A stretch of DNA of 64,000 nucleotides. Source: Rhodoferax lacus (GTDB lineage: Bacteria; Pseudomonadota; Gammaproteobacteria; Burkholderiales; Burkholderiaceae_C). The number at the start of each line of letters is the position of its first letter. The first letter of the stretch is position 1. The position numbers were made by a program, and so were the translations under genes. This document shows, in pieces, positions 43,262 to 53,500 of this stretch. The stretch is taken from contig NZ_QFZK01000001.1 of NCBI RefSeq assembly GCF_003415675.1, positions 496,001 to 560,000 on the forward strand, read 5' to 3'. A model generated the notes under the pieces. The model was not told where the DNA came from. It did no database searches and saw only the letters and a program-made list of their open reading frames with translations.

Positions 43262-44881
43262 ATGAAATTCAATGCAACGCGTCCCAGAATGCGCACAACC
43301 GCCCTGCTCGCAGCCGTTGTGCTGCCGGCCCTGATGGCCGCCTCGGCGGTGTCCGCCAAAACCCTGGTGTATTGCTCCGAGGGCAGCCCTGAGAACTTTT
43401 ACCCTGGCATCAACACCACCGGCACCTCGTTCGACGTGACCGAACAGATTTACGACAACCTGGTGAACTTCGAGCGTGGCGGCACCAAGGTGGTCCCGGC
43501 CCTTGCCGAAAAATGGAGCATCTCCAAGGACGGTCTGGAATACACCTTCAACCTGCGCAAGGGTGTGAAATGGCAGTCCAGCAAGAATTTCACGCCTTCG
43601 CGCGATTTCAACGCCGATGACGTGCTGTTCATGTTCGAGCGCCAATGGAAAGAAAACGACCCCTACTTCAAGGTCACCAGCTCCAACCACTCCTACTTTG
43701 GTGACATGGGCATGCCCGCATTGCTCAAGTCCGTGGACAAGGTAGATGAGTACACCGTCAAGGTGGTCCTGAACAACCCTGAGGCTCCCTTCCTGGCCAA
43801 CCTGGCGATGCAGTTTGCCGGTGTGCAGTCCAAGGAATACGCGATTGCCATGCTCAAGGCCGGCACGCCCGAAAAGATTGACCAGGACCCGATTGGCACC
43901 GGCCCCTTCCAGTTGGTGCAGTACCAGAAGGACGCCATCATCCGCTTCAAGGCCTTTTCCCAGTACTGGGCTGGAAAAGCCAAGATCGATGACCTGATTT
44001 TTGCCATCACGCCCGACGCCTCGGTGCGCTGGGCCAAGCTGCAAAAGGGTGAGTGCCATGTCATGCCCTACCCCAATCCGGCCGACCTCGACACCATGCG
44101 CAAGGACGCCAATGTCACCGTGCTGGAGCAGCCTGGCCTCAACATCGGCTACCTGGCCTACAACACCACCAAAAAACCGTTTGACGATGTGCGCGTGCGC
44201 AAGGCCATCAACATGGCGATGGACAAGAAGGCCATCGTGTCTGCCGTCTACCTGAGTACCGGAGTGGCAGCCACCAACCCGATTCCCCCGGGACAGTGGT
44301 CTTACAACAAGGCTATCAAGGATGACGCCTTCAACCCCGCAGAAGCCAAGAAGCTGCTGGCTGCTGCCGGTTACCCCAACGGTTTCACCACCGACCTGTG
44401 GGCCATGCCAGTGCAACGCCCCTACAACCCCAACGCCAAGCGGATTGCCGAGCTGATGCAGGCTGACCTGGCCAAGGTAGGTGTGAAAGCCGAGATCAAG
44501 AGCTTTGAATGGGGCGAGTACCGCAAGCGGATGCAGGCGGGCGAACACCAGATGGGCATGTTGGGCTGGACGGGTGACAACGGCGATCCGGACAACTTCC
44601 TCAACACCCTGCTGGGTTGCGCTTCGGCCAAGAGCAATGGCTCCAACGTGGCCAAGTTCTGCTACAAGCCTTTTGACGATCTGGTCCTCAAGGCCAAGCA
44701 GGTCACCAACCCGGCCGAGCGCACCAAGCTGTATGAAAAAGCCCAGGTCATCTTCAAGGAGCAGGCGCCTTGGTTCACCATTGCCCACGCAGTGCAAATT
44801 GCCCCGGTGCGCAAGGAAGTCGTGGACTACAAGCTCAGCCCCTTTGCCAAGCACACCTTTTATGGTGTGGATATGAAGTAA
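43262..44881 (+). CDS. dppA: Periplasmic dipeptide-binding protein DppA
   Basis: A 539-residue family 5 solute-binding protein. It has a signal peptide with a twin-basic start and LLAAVVLPALMAASAVSA before the likely cleavage ahead of KTLVYCSEGSPENFYPG. The segment YTFNLRKGVKWQSSKNF and later YLAYNTTKKPFDDVRVRKAI are typical of DppA. The order dppBCDF-dppA with the binding protein last is less usual; a GGAGGTGAT ribosome site at 43251-43259 suggests strong translation. A terminator follows. Substrate may be dipeptides, delta-aminolevulinate or heme, as for E. coli DppA. Confidence 0.94.
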   Translation: MKFNATRPRMRTTALLAAVVLPALMAASAVSAKTLVYCSEGSPENFYPGINTTGTSFDVTEQIYDNLVNFERGGTKVVPALAEKWSISKDGLEYTFNLRKGVKWQSSKNFTPSRDFNADDVLFMFERQWKENDPYFKVTSSNHSYFGDMGMPALLKSVDKVDEYTVKVVLNNPEAPFLANLAMQFAGVQSKEYAIAMLKAGTPEKIDQDPIGTGPFQLVQYQKDAIIRFKAFSQYWAGKAKIDDLIFAITPDASVRWAKLQKGECHVMPYPNPADLDTMRKDANVTVLEQPGLNIGYLAYNTTKKPFDDVRVRKAINMAMDKKAIVSAVYLSTGVAATNPIPPGQWSYNKAIKDDAFNPAEAKKLLAAAGYPNGFTTDLWAMPVQRPYNPNAKRIAELMQADLAKVGVKAEIKSFEWGEYRKRMQAGEHQMGMLGWTGDNGDPDNFLNTLLGCASAKSNGSNVAKFCYKPFDDLVLKAKQVTNPAERTKLYEKAQVIFKEQAPWFTIAHAVQIAPVRKEVVDYKLSPFAKHTFYGVDMK

Positions 44882-44936
44882 GCATCCTGTGTAGCTATTC
44901 GGTGCAGTCTTAACGGCTGCACTGAAATTCACTGCC

Positions 44937-44970
44937 AAGGGCCAGCCAATCACTTTGGCTGGCCTTTTTT
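44937..44970 (+). terminator. Rho-independent terminator after dppA
   Basis: GGCCAGCCAA and TTGGCTGGCC are 10-bp perfect arms with a five-base loop, followed by TTTTTT. A smaller GTGCAG/CTGCAC stem lies upstream at 44902-44922. The pair ends the dpp operon. Confidence 0.9.
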
Positions 44971-45137
44971 GCGCGAATGTATGAACCAGAAAACAGGCAT
45001 TGAAAAAGGGCACCAAAGCCTTGCCTTTTTGTGCCCTTAGCATATTCACGACCGGCCTCTTTTGCGTTAATCTGCCCATCCTCACTTATCCGTGAATTTT
45101 GGCAAATCCGATATTTCAGATGCAGGAGATACAAGCC

Positions 45138-45353
45138 TTGGATTCGAATGCCCAACCCAGGCGCTACCGCGCCTTAGATGACAAGCAGAGCAAGGGACGC
45201 CTTACGACACCATCCGGCGGCGGCGGCGCGGCCTTGGCAGGCAACCGTTCCCGCGTTGTCGAGAGCGCTGGCGATGTACCCTGGACGGAATTTTGCAAGC
45301 TGCTCAGCAGGCCGGCATTTCTGCTGGCCGTGACCGGCTTCGGGGAGCTCTAG
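45138..45353 (+). CDS. Hypothetical 71-residue protein, TTG start
   Basis: A small ORF starts at TTG 45138, eight bases after a strong AGGAGAT ribosome site (45124-45130). It encodes [20 protein letters not shown], then a GGGG run, and ends [20 protein letters not shown] plus GFGEL. I do not recognise a family. Its stop (TAG 45351-45353) shares the tetranucleotide CTAG with the fhs stop. The same compact convergent ending occurs at two certain gene pairs in this window, which mildly supports it. It could equally be a gene remnant. Confidence 0.4.
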   Translation: MDSNAQPRRYRALDDKQSKGRLTTPSGGGGAALAGNRSRVVESAGDVPWTEFCKLLSRPAFLLAVTGFGEL

Positions 45354-47026
45354 AACAGGCCTGAAATCTTCCCCTCGTCATCCACATCGATGCGGGCAGA
45401 CGCAGGATCTTTGGGCAAGCCGGGCATGGTCATGATGTCACCGCAAATCATCACCACAAATTCGGCGCCAGCAGCCAGACGCACCTCTCGGACATTGACG
45501 GTATGGCCACTGGGCGCTGCACGCAGCTTGGGGTCTGTAGAAAACGAATACTGGGTTTTGGCCACACATACCGGGTAATGGCCATAGCCATCGGCCTGCA
45601 GTTTCTCAATTTTGGCCCTTACTGTGGCCTCGGCACCAATGTCCGCAGCACCATAGACCCGCGTGGCAATGGCCTTCATTTTGTCCCACAAGCTATCTTC
45701 ATCTGCATAGACAAACTGCATATTGGAGGTACCTGACTCTGCCAGTCGCACCACGATGTGCGCCAACTCCTCGGCGCCCCGCGAGCCATCGGCCCAATGC
45801 CGCGCCACCACCACCGGCACACCCAGCGCATCCATGCGTGCCCGCAGCAGGTCGAGTTCTTCCTGCGTATCGGACGTGAAGTGGTTGATGGACACCACGC
45901 AGGCCAAGCCATAGCGCTTTTGCACGTTCTCCACATGCCGCTCCAGGTTGGCCATGCCCCGCGCCAGCGCCGCCAAATCGGGGGTGTTCAGGTCCCTGGC
46001 CGCCACACCACCGTGGTGCTTGAGGGCACGCAGCGTGGCCACGATCACCACCGCGTCGGGGCGCAGGCCGGATTTGCGGCACTTGATGTCGACAAATTTC
46101 TCGGCGCCCAGGTCGGCGCCAAAACCAGCCTCTGTCACCACATAGTCACCCAGCTTCAGGGCCGCGCGCGTGGCTGTTACCGTGTTGCAGCCGTGGGCGA
46201 TGTTGGCAAAAGGGCCGCCGTGGATGATGGCCGGGTTGTTCTCCAGGGTCTGCACCAGGTTGGGCTTGATGGCGTCCTTGAGCAGCGCTGCCATGGCGCC
46301 CTGCGCCTGCAGGTCGCGCGCGCGGATGGGGCTCTGCTCGCGGGTGTAGCCCACAATGATGTTGCCCAGGCGCTCCTTTAAATCCCGGCGGGAGGTGGCC
46401 AGGCAGAAGATGGCCATCACCTCCGAGGCCACCACAATGTCAAAGCCGTCTTCGCGCGGGAAACCGTTGGCCGCTCCGCCCAGGGACACCACGGTGTGGC
46501 GCAGTGCGCGGTCATTCATGTCCATGACGCGCCGCCAGGTGATGCGCCGCAGATCAAAGCCCAGGGCATTGCCGTGGTGGATGTGGTTATCCATCAGTGC
46601 AGCCAGCAGGTTGTGCGCCAGGGCGATGGCGTTGAAGTCGCCGGTGAAGTGCAGGTTGATGTCCTCCATGGGCACCACCTGCGCATAGCCGCCACCGGCA
46701 GCACCGCCCTTCATGCCAAACACCGGGCCCAGCGAGGGCTCGCGCAGTGCAATCACAGTGCGCTTGCCAATGCGGTTGAGCGCATCGCCCAGGCCCACAG
46801 TGGTGGTGGTCTTGCCCTCGCCGGCCGGGGTTGGGCTGATGGCCGTGACCAGAATCAGTTTGCCCAGCGGGCCGGGATGCCGGTCCAGCCACCCCAAATC
46901 AATTTTGGCCTTGTAGTGGCCATAGGGCTCAAGTGCTTCTGCAGGAATGCCCAGCCGATCGTGCGCCATTTGCAACACGGGAACCAGGGTTGCGGATTGC
47001 GCGATTTCTATGTCGGATAGGGCCAC
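45350..47026 (-). CDS. fhs: Formate-tetrahydrofolate ligase
   Basis: A 558-residue enzyme that makes 10-formyl-tetrahydrofolate from formate, THF and ATP. The ATP-binding loop is [19 protein letters not shown] and the family block [20 protein letters not shown]. The end [19 protein letters not shown] is also diagnostic. Two starts compete: ATG 47041, and GTG 47026, which lies five bases after an AGGAG motif that would otherwise be inside the coding region. I prefer GTG, as the length and start [16 protein letters not shown] then match relatives. It stands alone, convergent with the small ORF. Confidence 0.93.
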   Translation of the reverse strand: MALSDIEIAQSATLVPVLQMAHDRLGIPAEALEPYGHYKAKIDLGWLDRHPGPLGKLILVTAISPTPAGEGKTTTTVGLGDALNRIGKRTVIALREPSLGPVFGMKGGAAGGGYAQVVPMEDINLHFTGDFNAIALAHNLLAALMDNHIHHGNALGFDLRRITWRRVMDMNDRALRHTVVSLGGAANGFPREDGFDIVVASEVMAIFCLATSRRDLKERLGNIIVGYTREQSPIRARDLQAQGAMAALLKDAIKPNLVQTLENNPAIIHGGPFANIAHGCNTVTATRAALKLGDYVVTEAGFGADLGAEKFVDIKCRKSGLRPDAVVIVATLRALKHHGGVAARDLNTPDLAALARGMANLERHVENVQKRYGLACVVSINHFTSDTQEELDLLRARMDALGVPVVVARHWADGSRGAEELAHIVVRLAESGTSNMQFVYADEDSLWDKMKAIATRVYGAADIGAEATVRAKIEKLQADGYGHYPVCVAKTQYSFSTDPKLRAAPSGHTVNVREVRLAAGAEFVVMICGDIMTMPGLPKDPASARIDVDDEGKISGLF

Positions 47027-47148
47027 GTTATCTCCTGTCATTGTTTGCGTTGGACACGAAACATTCTGGGGAGGCCCACTACCCACACTATCCGCAATGC
47101 GGCCTATTGCATTCCATCTGCGGCAGGCCGTATCGGGGTCTTCCCTTG

Positions 47149-47508
47149 CTAGAAGCCGATGCGCAACAGGTTGAACGCTGCCACCAGCGTCATCACCAAA
47201 GCGCTGCCGTAGCACACCACTTTGGCGGTTGCGCCGTTGTGGATGCCCACGTCATGCAGGCTGTGGAAGATGCGGTGCGCCGCGTGCCAGGCAAACAGCG
47301 CAATCACCACAAACACAAAGCCCTTGCCGACAAAGTTTTGTGCAAAGGCCAGCATGCGCGGGTAGGCCATGAAGTCGCCATGCAGGCCCAGGGACAACGG
47401 CGTGGCAAGCCCGGTGATCAGCACCAGCGCACTGCCCAGCAGGGCCGAGAGCATGCCACCGGCGCCAAACAGCAGCCAGAAGAACGGGGCGTTAGAACGT
47501 TTTTTCAT
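47149..47508 (-). CDS. frdD: Fumarate reductase membrane subunit D
   Basis: A 119-residue membrane anchor with three helices. The N-terminus [20 protein letters not shown] closely follows E. coli FrdD (EPVFWGLFGAGGM). [13 protein letters not shown] is the loop before the last helix. With FrdC it anchors the catalytic dimer and binds menaquinol. ATG 47508 overlaps the frdC stop by four bases, so start and reading frame are clear. The frame is open further upstream inside frdC, but without homology. Confidence 0.93.
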   Translation of the reverse strand: MKKRSNAPFFWLLFGAGGMLSALLGSALVLITGLATPLSLGLHGDFMAYPRMLAFAQNFVGKGFVFVVIALFAWHAAHRIFHSLHDVGIHNGATAKVVCYGSALVMTLVAAFNLLRIGF

Positions 47509-47939
47509 GCTTGGCTCCAGACTGCCAGCAGCAGCACCGCCACAAACACCACAGCGGCCACACTCCAGCCGGTGCGCTGTATGCGCTCGGCGCTCACGCG
47601 CTGACCCTTGATGACAATGGGCGCCATGGTCTTGGGCATGATTTCGAACCAGCTGTGCACATGCAGCACCATGCCCAGCAGCAGCACCAGGTGCAGGGCA
47701 ATGGATGCGGGCGACTGCAGGGCCTGCAGCCAGCCGTTCCAGGCAGCTTCGCCCTGCCCCAGTCGGAACACGCCCACGGTGAGAATGAGGGCATAGACCC
47801 ACACAGCCACGGCGGTGAGCTCGCGCACCATGTAGCGAATAAAGAAGGGGTTGTGCTTCCACCAGCCCGGCATGGGCCGCACGTAGGGACCGGCGGTCTT
47901 GCGCACGGTGGGAATGCTTGCATCCGTTTTCATGGTCAT
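47505..47939 (-). CDS. frdC: Fumarate reductase membrane subunit C
   Basis: A 144-residue membrane anchor. GPYVRPMPGWWKHNPFFIRY matches E. coli FrdC ([20 protein letters not shown]), and LHVHSWFEIMPKTMAPIVIK aligns with its LHTKTWFELAPKAANIIV. Three helices are visible. The ATG at 47939 overlaps the frdB stop (ATGA), and its own stop overlaps frdD. An alternative ATG lies two codons downstream. Confidence 0.93.
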   Translation of the reverse strand: MTMKTDASIPTVRKTAGPYVRPMPGWWKHNPFFIRYMVRELTAVAVWVYALILTVGVFRLGQGEAAWNGWLQALQSPASIALHLVLLLGMVLHVHSWFEIMPKTMAPIVIKGQRVSAERIQRTGWSVAAVVFVAVLLLAVWSQA

Positions 47940-48685
47940 GCTCCTTTGCCTGGCAGAAAGCGCGCAAAGTAGTCCACTGCGCTGTTGATCTTGTTCTGGT
48001 TCACCGCGTTGGCCGGGTCCACACCTTTGGGGCAGACCTCCGAGCAGTAGCCCACTGCCGTGCAACTCCACACGCCCTCTTCCGCATTCAGTATCTCCAT
48101 GCGCTCGGCACGCCCGCCATCGCGCGAGTCGCTGTTGTAGCGGTGCAGCAGGGCCAGCACGGCGGGGCCGGTGAACTCGGGGTTGAGGCCAAACTGCGGA
48201 CAGGCCGCGTAACACAGCATGCAGTTGATGCAGGAGCTGTACTGCTCAAACGCTTCCAGTTGCGCCGGGGTCTGCAGGTATTCGCCCGCGCTCAAGGCGC
48301 GCGCTTCTTTGGGGATGATGTAGGGCTTGATGCTCTCCAACTTCTTCACAAAGGGCTCCACGCTCACCACCAGATCGCGCTCAATGGGCAGGTGCGCCAA
48401 CGCTTCTACGCGCACGGGGCCGGGCATGAGGTCGCGCAGGAAGGTCTGGCAGGACAGGCTGGGCTTGCTGTTGACCATCATGCCGCAGCTGCCGCAAATG
48501 GCCATGCGGCAGGACCAGCGAAAGGCCAGCGTGCCGTCGATGTCGTCCTTGATGTACTGCAGGCCCTGCAGCACCGACATGTCTTCGGTAAACGGCACCT
48601 GGTAGCTTTGCCAGATGGGCACGTCCTCCTGCTCGGGGCGGTAGCGCAGGACCTGGATCTCAATGGTTTTTGCAGCCTCAGACAT
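47936..48685 (-). CDS. frdB: Fumarate reductase iron-sulphur subunit
   Basis: A 249-residue electron-transfer subunit with three clusters. The [2Fe-2S] ligands are in SCRMAICGSCGMMVNSKPSL plus a following Cys, the [4Fe-4S] ligands in SCINCMLCYAACP, and the [3Fe-4S] ligands in CTAVGYCSEVCPKGVDP. I chose ATG 48685 (MSEAAKTIEIQVLRYRPEQE) although the frame is open 18 codons upstream into frdA. It overlaps frdA by eight bases and frdC by four. Confidence 0.95.
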   Translation of the reverse strand: MSEAAKTIEIQVLRYRPEQEDVPIWQSYQVPFTEDMSVLQGLQYIKDDIDGTLAFRWSCRMAICGSCGMMVNSKPSLSCQTFLRDLMPGPVRVEALAHLPIERDLVVSVEPFVKKLESIKPYIIPKEARALSAGEYLQTPAQLEAFEQYSSCINCMLCYAACPQFGLNPEFTGPAVLALLHRYNSDSRDGGRAERMEILNAEEGVWSCTAVGYCSEVCPKGVDPANAVNQNKINSAVDYFARFLPGKGA

Positions 48686-50492
48686 GGGCTTTCTCCTTGG
48701 CATGTTGGTCGGCATCGGCCTTTTCACCGGCCGCACCATAGGCGCGTGTGCCGGGCTGGGAGCTGGTGATCTTCACCGGCCCGTAGCCCATGCGCGGTGG
48801 CCCGTCGCCCTGATAGAAAGCCAGCGAGTGCTGCAGGAAGTTGACATCGTCGCGCTCGGTGTAGCCGTCCAGGCGCTGGTGCGAGCCGCGGGACTCGCGC
48901 CGGTTCAGGGCCGAGTGGGCCATGGCCTCGGCCACATCCAGCAGGTAACCCAGCTCGATGGCCAGCAGCCACTCGGTGTTCCAGCCCTGCGAGTGGTCGT
49001 CCAGCGTGACGTTCTTGTAGCGCTGGCGCAGCTCGGCGAGCTTGTCGCAGGTTTGCTGCATGGTGGAAGCCGTGCGGTAAATGCCGCAGCCGTCTTCCAT
49101 GCTTTGCGCCATCTCGCGGCGCAGGGTAGCAATGCGCTCGCCTTTTCCTGCGCTTGTACCTGTGCCCGTTCGCAGAGCCTCTGCCTGAGCCTGGGAGGCG
49201 CGGGCCTGCTCCAGCACACGGGCCGTGGGCGTTGTGGGTTGCGTGTTCTGTTTGGCGAATTGGGCTGCCTGCTTGCCTGCAATCTTGCCAAACACTATCA
49301 GCTCGGTCAGCGAGTTGGAGCCCAGGCGGTTGGCGCCGTGTATGCCCACGCTCGAGCACTCGCCCACCGAGTACAGACCTGGCAAGGTAGACGCCGTGTT
49401 GCCATCTGCCACGATGCCGCCCATGGTGTAGTGCACGGCGGGCAGCACGGGGATGGGTTCCTTGGCCGGGTCCACGCCCAGGTACTCCACCGCCAGTTCG
49501 TAGATTTGCGGCAGGCGCTCGCGCAGCTTCTTCTCGCCCAGGTGGCGCAGGTCCAGATGCACCACCTCGCCGTGGCGGCTGCTGATGGTTTTGCCTTTTT
49601 GTTTTTCGTGCCAGAAGGCCTGGCTCAGGCGGTCGCGCGGGCCCAGCTCCATGGCCTTGTTGCGTGGCTCCGGTGTGGCCGGGCCCAGACCGTAGTCCTG
49701 CAGGTAGCGCTCGCCGTCCTTGTTGAGCAGAAAGCCGCCCTCGCCGCGGCAGGCCTCGGTAAACAGCAGGCCGGTGCCGGGCATGCAGGTGGGGTGGTAC
49801 TGCACAAACTCCATGTCGCGCAGCGGCACGCCGTGGCGGTAGGCCAGCGCCATGCCGTCACCGGTGACAATGCCGCCGTTGGTGTTCTCGCGAAACACCC
49901 GGCCCGCACCACCCGTGGCGATGATGACGGACTTGGCCTGTATCAGCGTGAACTCGCCGGTGGCAATGTGGATGACCAGCACGCCCTGCGCGCGGCCCTC
50001 GTCCACCAGCAGGTCCATGCAGAAGTACTCGTCATAGCGCTGGATGCTGGGGTACTTGATGGAGGTCTGGAACAGGGTGTGCAGCATGTGAAAGCCGGTC
50101 TTGTCAGCGGCAAACCAGGTGCGCTCTATCTTCATGCCGCCAAAGGCGCGCACATTCACATGGCCATCGGCCTTGCGGCTCCAGGGGCAGCCCCAGTGCT
50201 CCATCTGCACCAGGCTCTCATGGGCCTGGGCCACAAAGCTCTCCACCACATCCTGCTCGCAGAGCCAGTCGCCACCGGCCACCGTGTCATGAAAGTGGGC
50301 TTCCAGGCTGTCATGCGCTTGCGTGACGGCAGCCGCACCGCCTTCGGCTGCCACGGTGTGGCTGCGCATGGGGTAGACCTTGGATACCAGCGCAATGCGC
50401 AGCGTTGGATCGGCTTCGGCTACCGCAATGGCTGCCCGCAGCCCTCCACCACCCGCGCCAATGATGGCGACATCTGCCTGAACAATATGCAT
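48678..50492 (-). CDS. frdA: Fumarate reductase flavoprotein subunit
   Basis: A 604-residue catalytic subunit reducing fumarate to succinate with covalently bound FAD. The FAD motif VAIIGAGGGGLRAAIAVAEA opens the protein, and the histidine carrying FAD is in MRSHTVAAEGGAAA. Active-site segments are QYHPTCMPGTGLLFTEACRG and SVGIHGANRLGSNSLTEL. The four-gene order frdABCD with E. coli-like FrdC and FrdD marks it as fumarate reductase rather than succinate dehydrogenase. An FNR-like promoter precedes it, and GGAGGAT is its ribosome site. Confidence 0.94.
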   Translation of the reverse strand: MHIVQADVAIIGAGGGGLRAAIAVAEADPTLRIALVSKVYPMRSHTVAAEGGAAAVTQAHDSLEAHFHDTVAGGDWLCEQDVVESFVAQAHESLVQMEHWGCPWSRKADGHVNVRAFGGMKIERTWFAADKTGFHMLHTLFQTSIKYPSIQRYDEYFCMDLLVDEGRAQGVLVIHIATGEFTLIQAKSVIIATGGAGRVFRENTNGGIVTGDGMALAYRHGVPLRDMEFVQYHPTCMPGTGLLFTEACRGEGGFLLNKDGERYLQDYGLGPATPEPRNKAMELGPRDRLSQAFWHEKQKGKTISSRHGEVVHLDLRHLGEKKLRERLPQIYELAVEYLGVDPAKEPIPVLPAVHYTMGGIVADGNTASTLPGLYSVGECSSVGIHGANRLGSNSLTELIVFGKIAGKQAAQFAKQNTQPTTPTARVLEQARASQAQAEALRTGTGTSAGKGERIATLRREMAQSMEDGCGIYRTASTMQQTCDKLAELRQRYKNVTLDDHSQGWNTEWLLAIELGYLLDVAEAMAHSALNRRESRGSHQRLDGYTERDDVNFLQHSLAFYQGDGPPRMGYGPVKITSSQPGTRAYGAAGEKADADQHAKEKAHV

Positions 50493-50519
50493 GAAATCCT
50501 CCTGAACACACTACGGCCC

Positions 50520-50560
50520 AATGTACGCCCGTACGCGCATTGCGTCATGACGTGCATCAA
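50520..50560 (-). promoter_or_regulatory. Candidate FNR-activated promoter of frdABCD
   Basis: On the minus strand TTGATGCACGTCAT (50547-50560) matches the FNR box TTGATNNNNATCAA at eight of ten fixed positions. A TACATT -10-like box lies at 50520-50525. If transcription begins seven bases on, the FNR site is centred about 41 bases upstream, the class II position. The leader would be about 20 bases. Confidence 0.5.
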
Positions 50561-50575
50561 GGCATGGCGGTGTTA

Positions 50576-53500
50576 TCAGGCCAGAGCGGCCATGTGGCGT
50601 TCGCAGAGTTGGCCTGCAGAATCAAAGTCCAGGGCCTTAAGGGCCTCCTGCAATTCGGCAAGATAGGCAGCGGGCAGCGCGTCCAATGCATTGCCACGGT
50701 CCGCAAACTGGTCCAGCACGGCCAGGTTGCTGTCCCTCAACAATTGCGCAAGCCGCAGCAGGAAGGCCCTGGCGCTCGTGCGTTGCAGTGCATCTTCTGC
50801 ATAGTGCATGGTTGCCGTGGCATCCATTGATGGCGGGGCTGGTTTCTGCAGGGCGGCTATCGCCTGCACGGCGGCATCGCGGGTATGTGCCACCAATTCC
50901 AGCAGGGGTGGCAGGTGCTCCAGTGACTGCAGGTCTGTAGGCGCTTGCCGGAACAGCTTCTCCAGAACCGCCGCTTGGGCAGACAACTTCTCGGCGCCCA
51001 GGGTCGCGGCTGTCCCCTTGAGCGTGTGCATTTGCGCCACCAGCGCCGGGACCTGCGCGGCAAGTGCTGCCTGGCGGAAATCCGCTTCCACCGTATCCAG
51101 GGTGCGGATGAACTCTTGCGCAATGTCCACATACAGCGATGTCAGACCCGATATGCGCTCCAGTGCCGAAGCCACATTCAGATAGGGGTTGCTGGACAGG
51201 ACGGCCTCTGCCTGCGCGGTATCAACGCCTGCAGCGGACTGTGCTGGCACCTGGGGTGCATCCTGAAGCCCCTTTTTGCGGCCCGTCACTGTCAGCAGTA
51301 CGTTCACGAGATGCCCCATATCAAAAGGTTTTCCCACATGGTCGTCCATCCCCGCTGCCAGGCATGCCAGCCTGTCGCTGGCCATGGCATTGGCGGTCAT
51401 GGCAATCACCGGCAAACGGGTCATGCCCAGTTCGCCCCGTATTCTCAGCGTGGCGCCAAAGCCATCCAGCACCGGCATCTGAAGGTCCATCAAGACCACC
51501 TCAAAGGGTGGCTGCGCAGAAGCCACCGCGTCCACCCCCAGCAGCCCATTGGCAGCCAGTGTCACTTCGGCGCCCTCTGAGGCAAGCAATTCCTGCGCCA
51601 CCTGCTGGTTGATAAGATTGTCTTCCACCACCAATATCCGCATACCGGCCAGATTTCTGTTGGACTTGCGCTGCAAGCGGAGTGCCGGCACATCGCTCTG
51701 GGTATAGCCCAGTGCGGCATCCTGCAACGCGCTCGCAGTGGCGGGCTTGACCAGAAAGCCGTCTATCAGGGCCTGGTCCTCTTTGGATCGCTGCAGCGGC
51801 CTGTCGGCTCCGTTGGCACTGACCATGACGATGCGGGGCTGCGTGGGCAGGCCCTGGCAGAGCTGGCGGATATTCCGGGCTGTCTCCCAGCCATCAAGCC
51901 CGGGCATTTGCCAGTCCAGGTAGATCACATCAAAGGGCAGCACGCCCTCCTTGCAAGGGCCGCGCATCAGGTCCAGCGCCTCTTCACCACCTTCGGCCAG
52001 GGTCGTGGGCCAGGACCACGAACGCGTCATGTTGGAGTGAATCTCCCTGGCAACCGGATTGTCATCCACCACCAGCACCCGCATGGGTGCAACCGACAGG
52101 CGCGGAACTTCCTGCGCGAACGGTGCATCCGCTGCGGCCAGGGGCACGCGCAAGTTGAAGCTGAAAGTGCTGCCCTGACCTGGCGTGCTCTGCACCGCCA
52201 ACTGGCCGCCCATCAACTCCACCAGGCGGCGGCTGATGGCCAGGCCCAGACCGCTGCCGCCAAAACGGCGCGTGGTGGACGCCTCGGCCTGCGAGAAGCC
52301 GGTGAAGATGTGTTCCTGCTTTTCCTGTGCAATGCCAATGCCCGAATCCTGTATGGAAAATTCCAGCACGCAGTGCGCAGTTTCCGAAGCTACCTGGTCC
52401 GGCAGCCTTCGCAACCGCAGCACCACCTGCCCCTCGGACGTGAACTTGATGGCATTGCCACCCAGATTCACCAGCACTTGCTGCAGGCGCATGGCATCGG
52501 CCACCACCACAGCTGGCACATCGGCTGCGATATCGAACAGCATCTCGATGGACTTGCCCACCATGTTGGAGGACAGGATGACGCCAATGCCCCGCAGCAT
52601 GCGGTCCAGCCGGAAGGGCTGCGGGTCCAGCTCCATCTTGCCGGCTTCCACCTTGGAAAAATCCAGAATGTCATTGAGCAAGTGCAGCAGCGATTGCGCG
52701 GCCCCTTCGGTCTTGGAGGCATAGTCGCGCTGCGCAGGGCTGAGCGCGGTGTTTTGCAGCAGGGACAGCAGGCCCAGAATGGCGTTCATGGGCGTGCGGA
52801 TTTCATGGCTCATATTGGCCAGGAACTGGCTCTTGTAGCGCGACGCCTCCTGTGCCTCTTCCGTGGCCCGGACCATGTCGGTAATGTCGACACGCATGCC
52901 TGCAATATGCCCCTCGGGCGTACGGCGGTCCAACACCCGCATGACCCGGCCATCGGCGCGCTTCTGGATGCGCGCCTCGTTGCCCTCGCGATGGGCCTTC
53001 AGGCGCATGGCAATCCATTCCTCTTCGCGGCCGATGGATTCACGGTACAGCCCGCGCTGGGCACCGATGCGAATCATGTCCTCAAACCGGGCACCCGGGA
53101 CGACAATATCCTGCATGCCGGGATAGAGCTGGGCATACTTGGCGTTGCAGTAGACCATCCGGTCCTGGGCATCGAAGAGCACGAACGCATCATCCATGGC
53201 GTCGATGGCGCTGCGCAGCAGACCGGCGCTGCGCTGGACTTCGGCCTCCGCCTGCTTGCGCACCGTGAGGTCACGCACGAAGGCCAGGTTGTACTCCCGG
53301 CCATCGAACACGAAGTAGTTCAACTCCGCTTCTACCGGAATGTCCTGATTCTGCTGCGTGCGATGCACGGTCTCGAACCGCATGTTGCCCGCCTCACGCA
53401 GGCGCTTCCAATGTCCGTCCCAATTCTGCATCGACATGCCCGGATTCAGGTCTGGCACGGTCAGCGCCAGCATCTGCTCTTCTGTGTAGCCATGCAGGTC

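Noticed and set aside
43244..45085. Minus-strand ORF (613 codons) opposite dppA
   Set aside because: It runs through the dppA terminator and has no similarity; dppA is certain.
48678..50492. frdA read as succinate dehydrogenase subunit sdhA
   Set aside because: The two membrane subunits match FrdC and FrdD of E. coli closely and the gene order is frdABCD, not sdhCDAB.
48663..50666. Long plus-strand ORF (667 codons) opposite frdA
   Set aside because: frdA is complete with FAD and active-site motifs; the antisense frame is a shadow.
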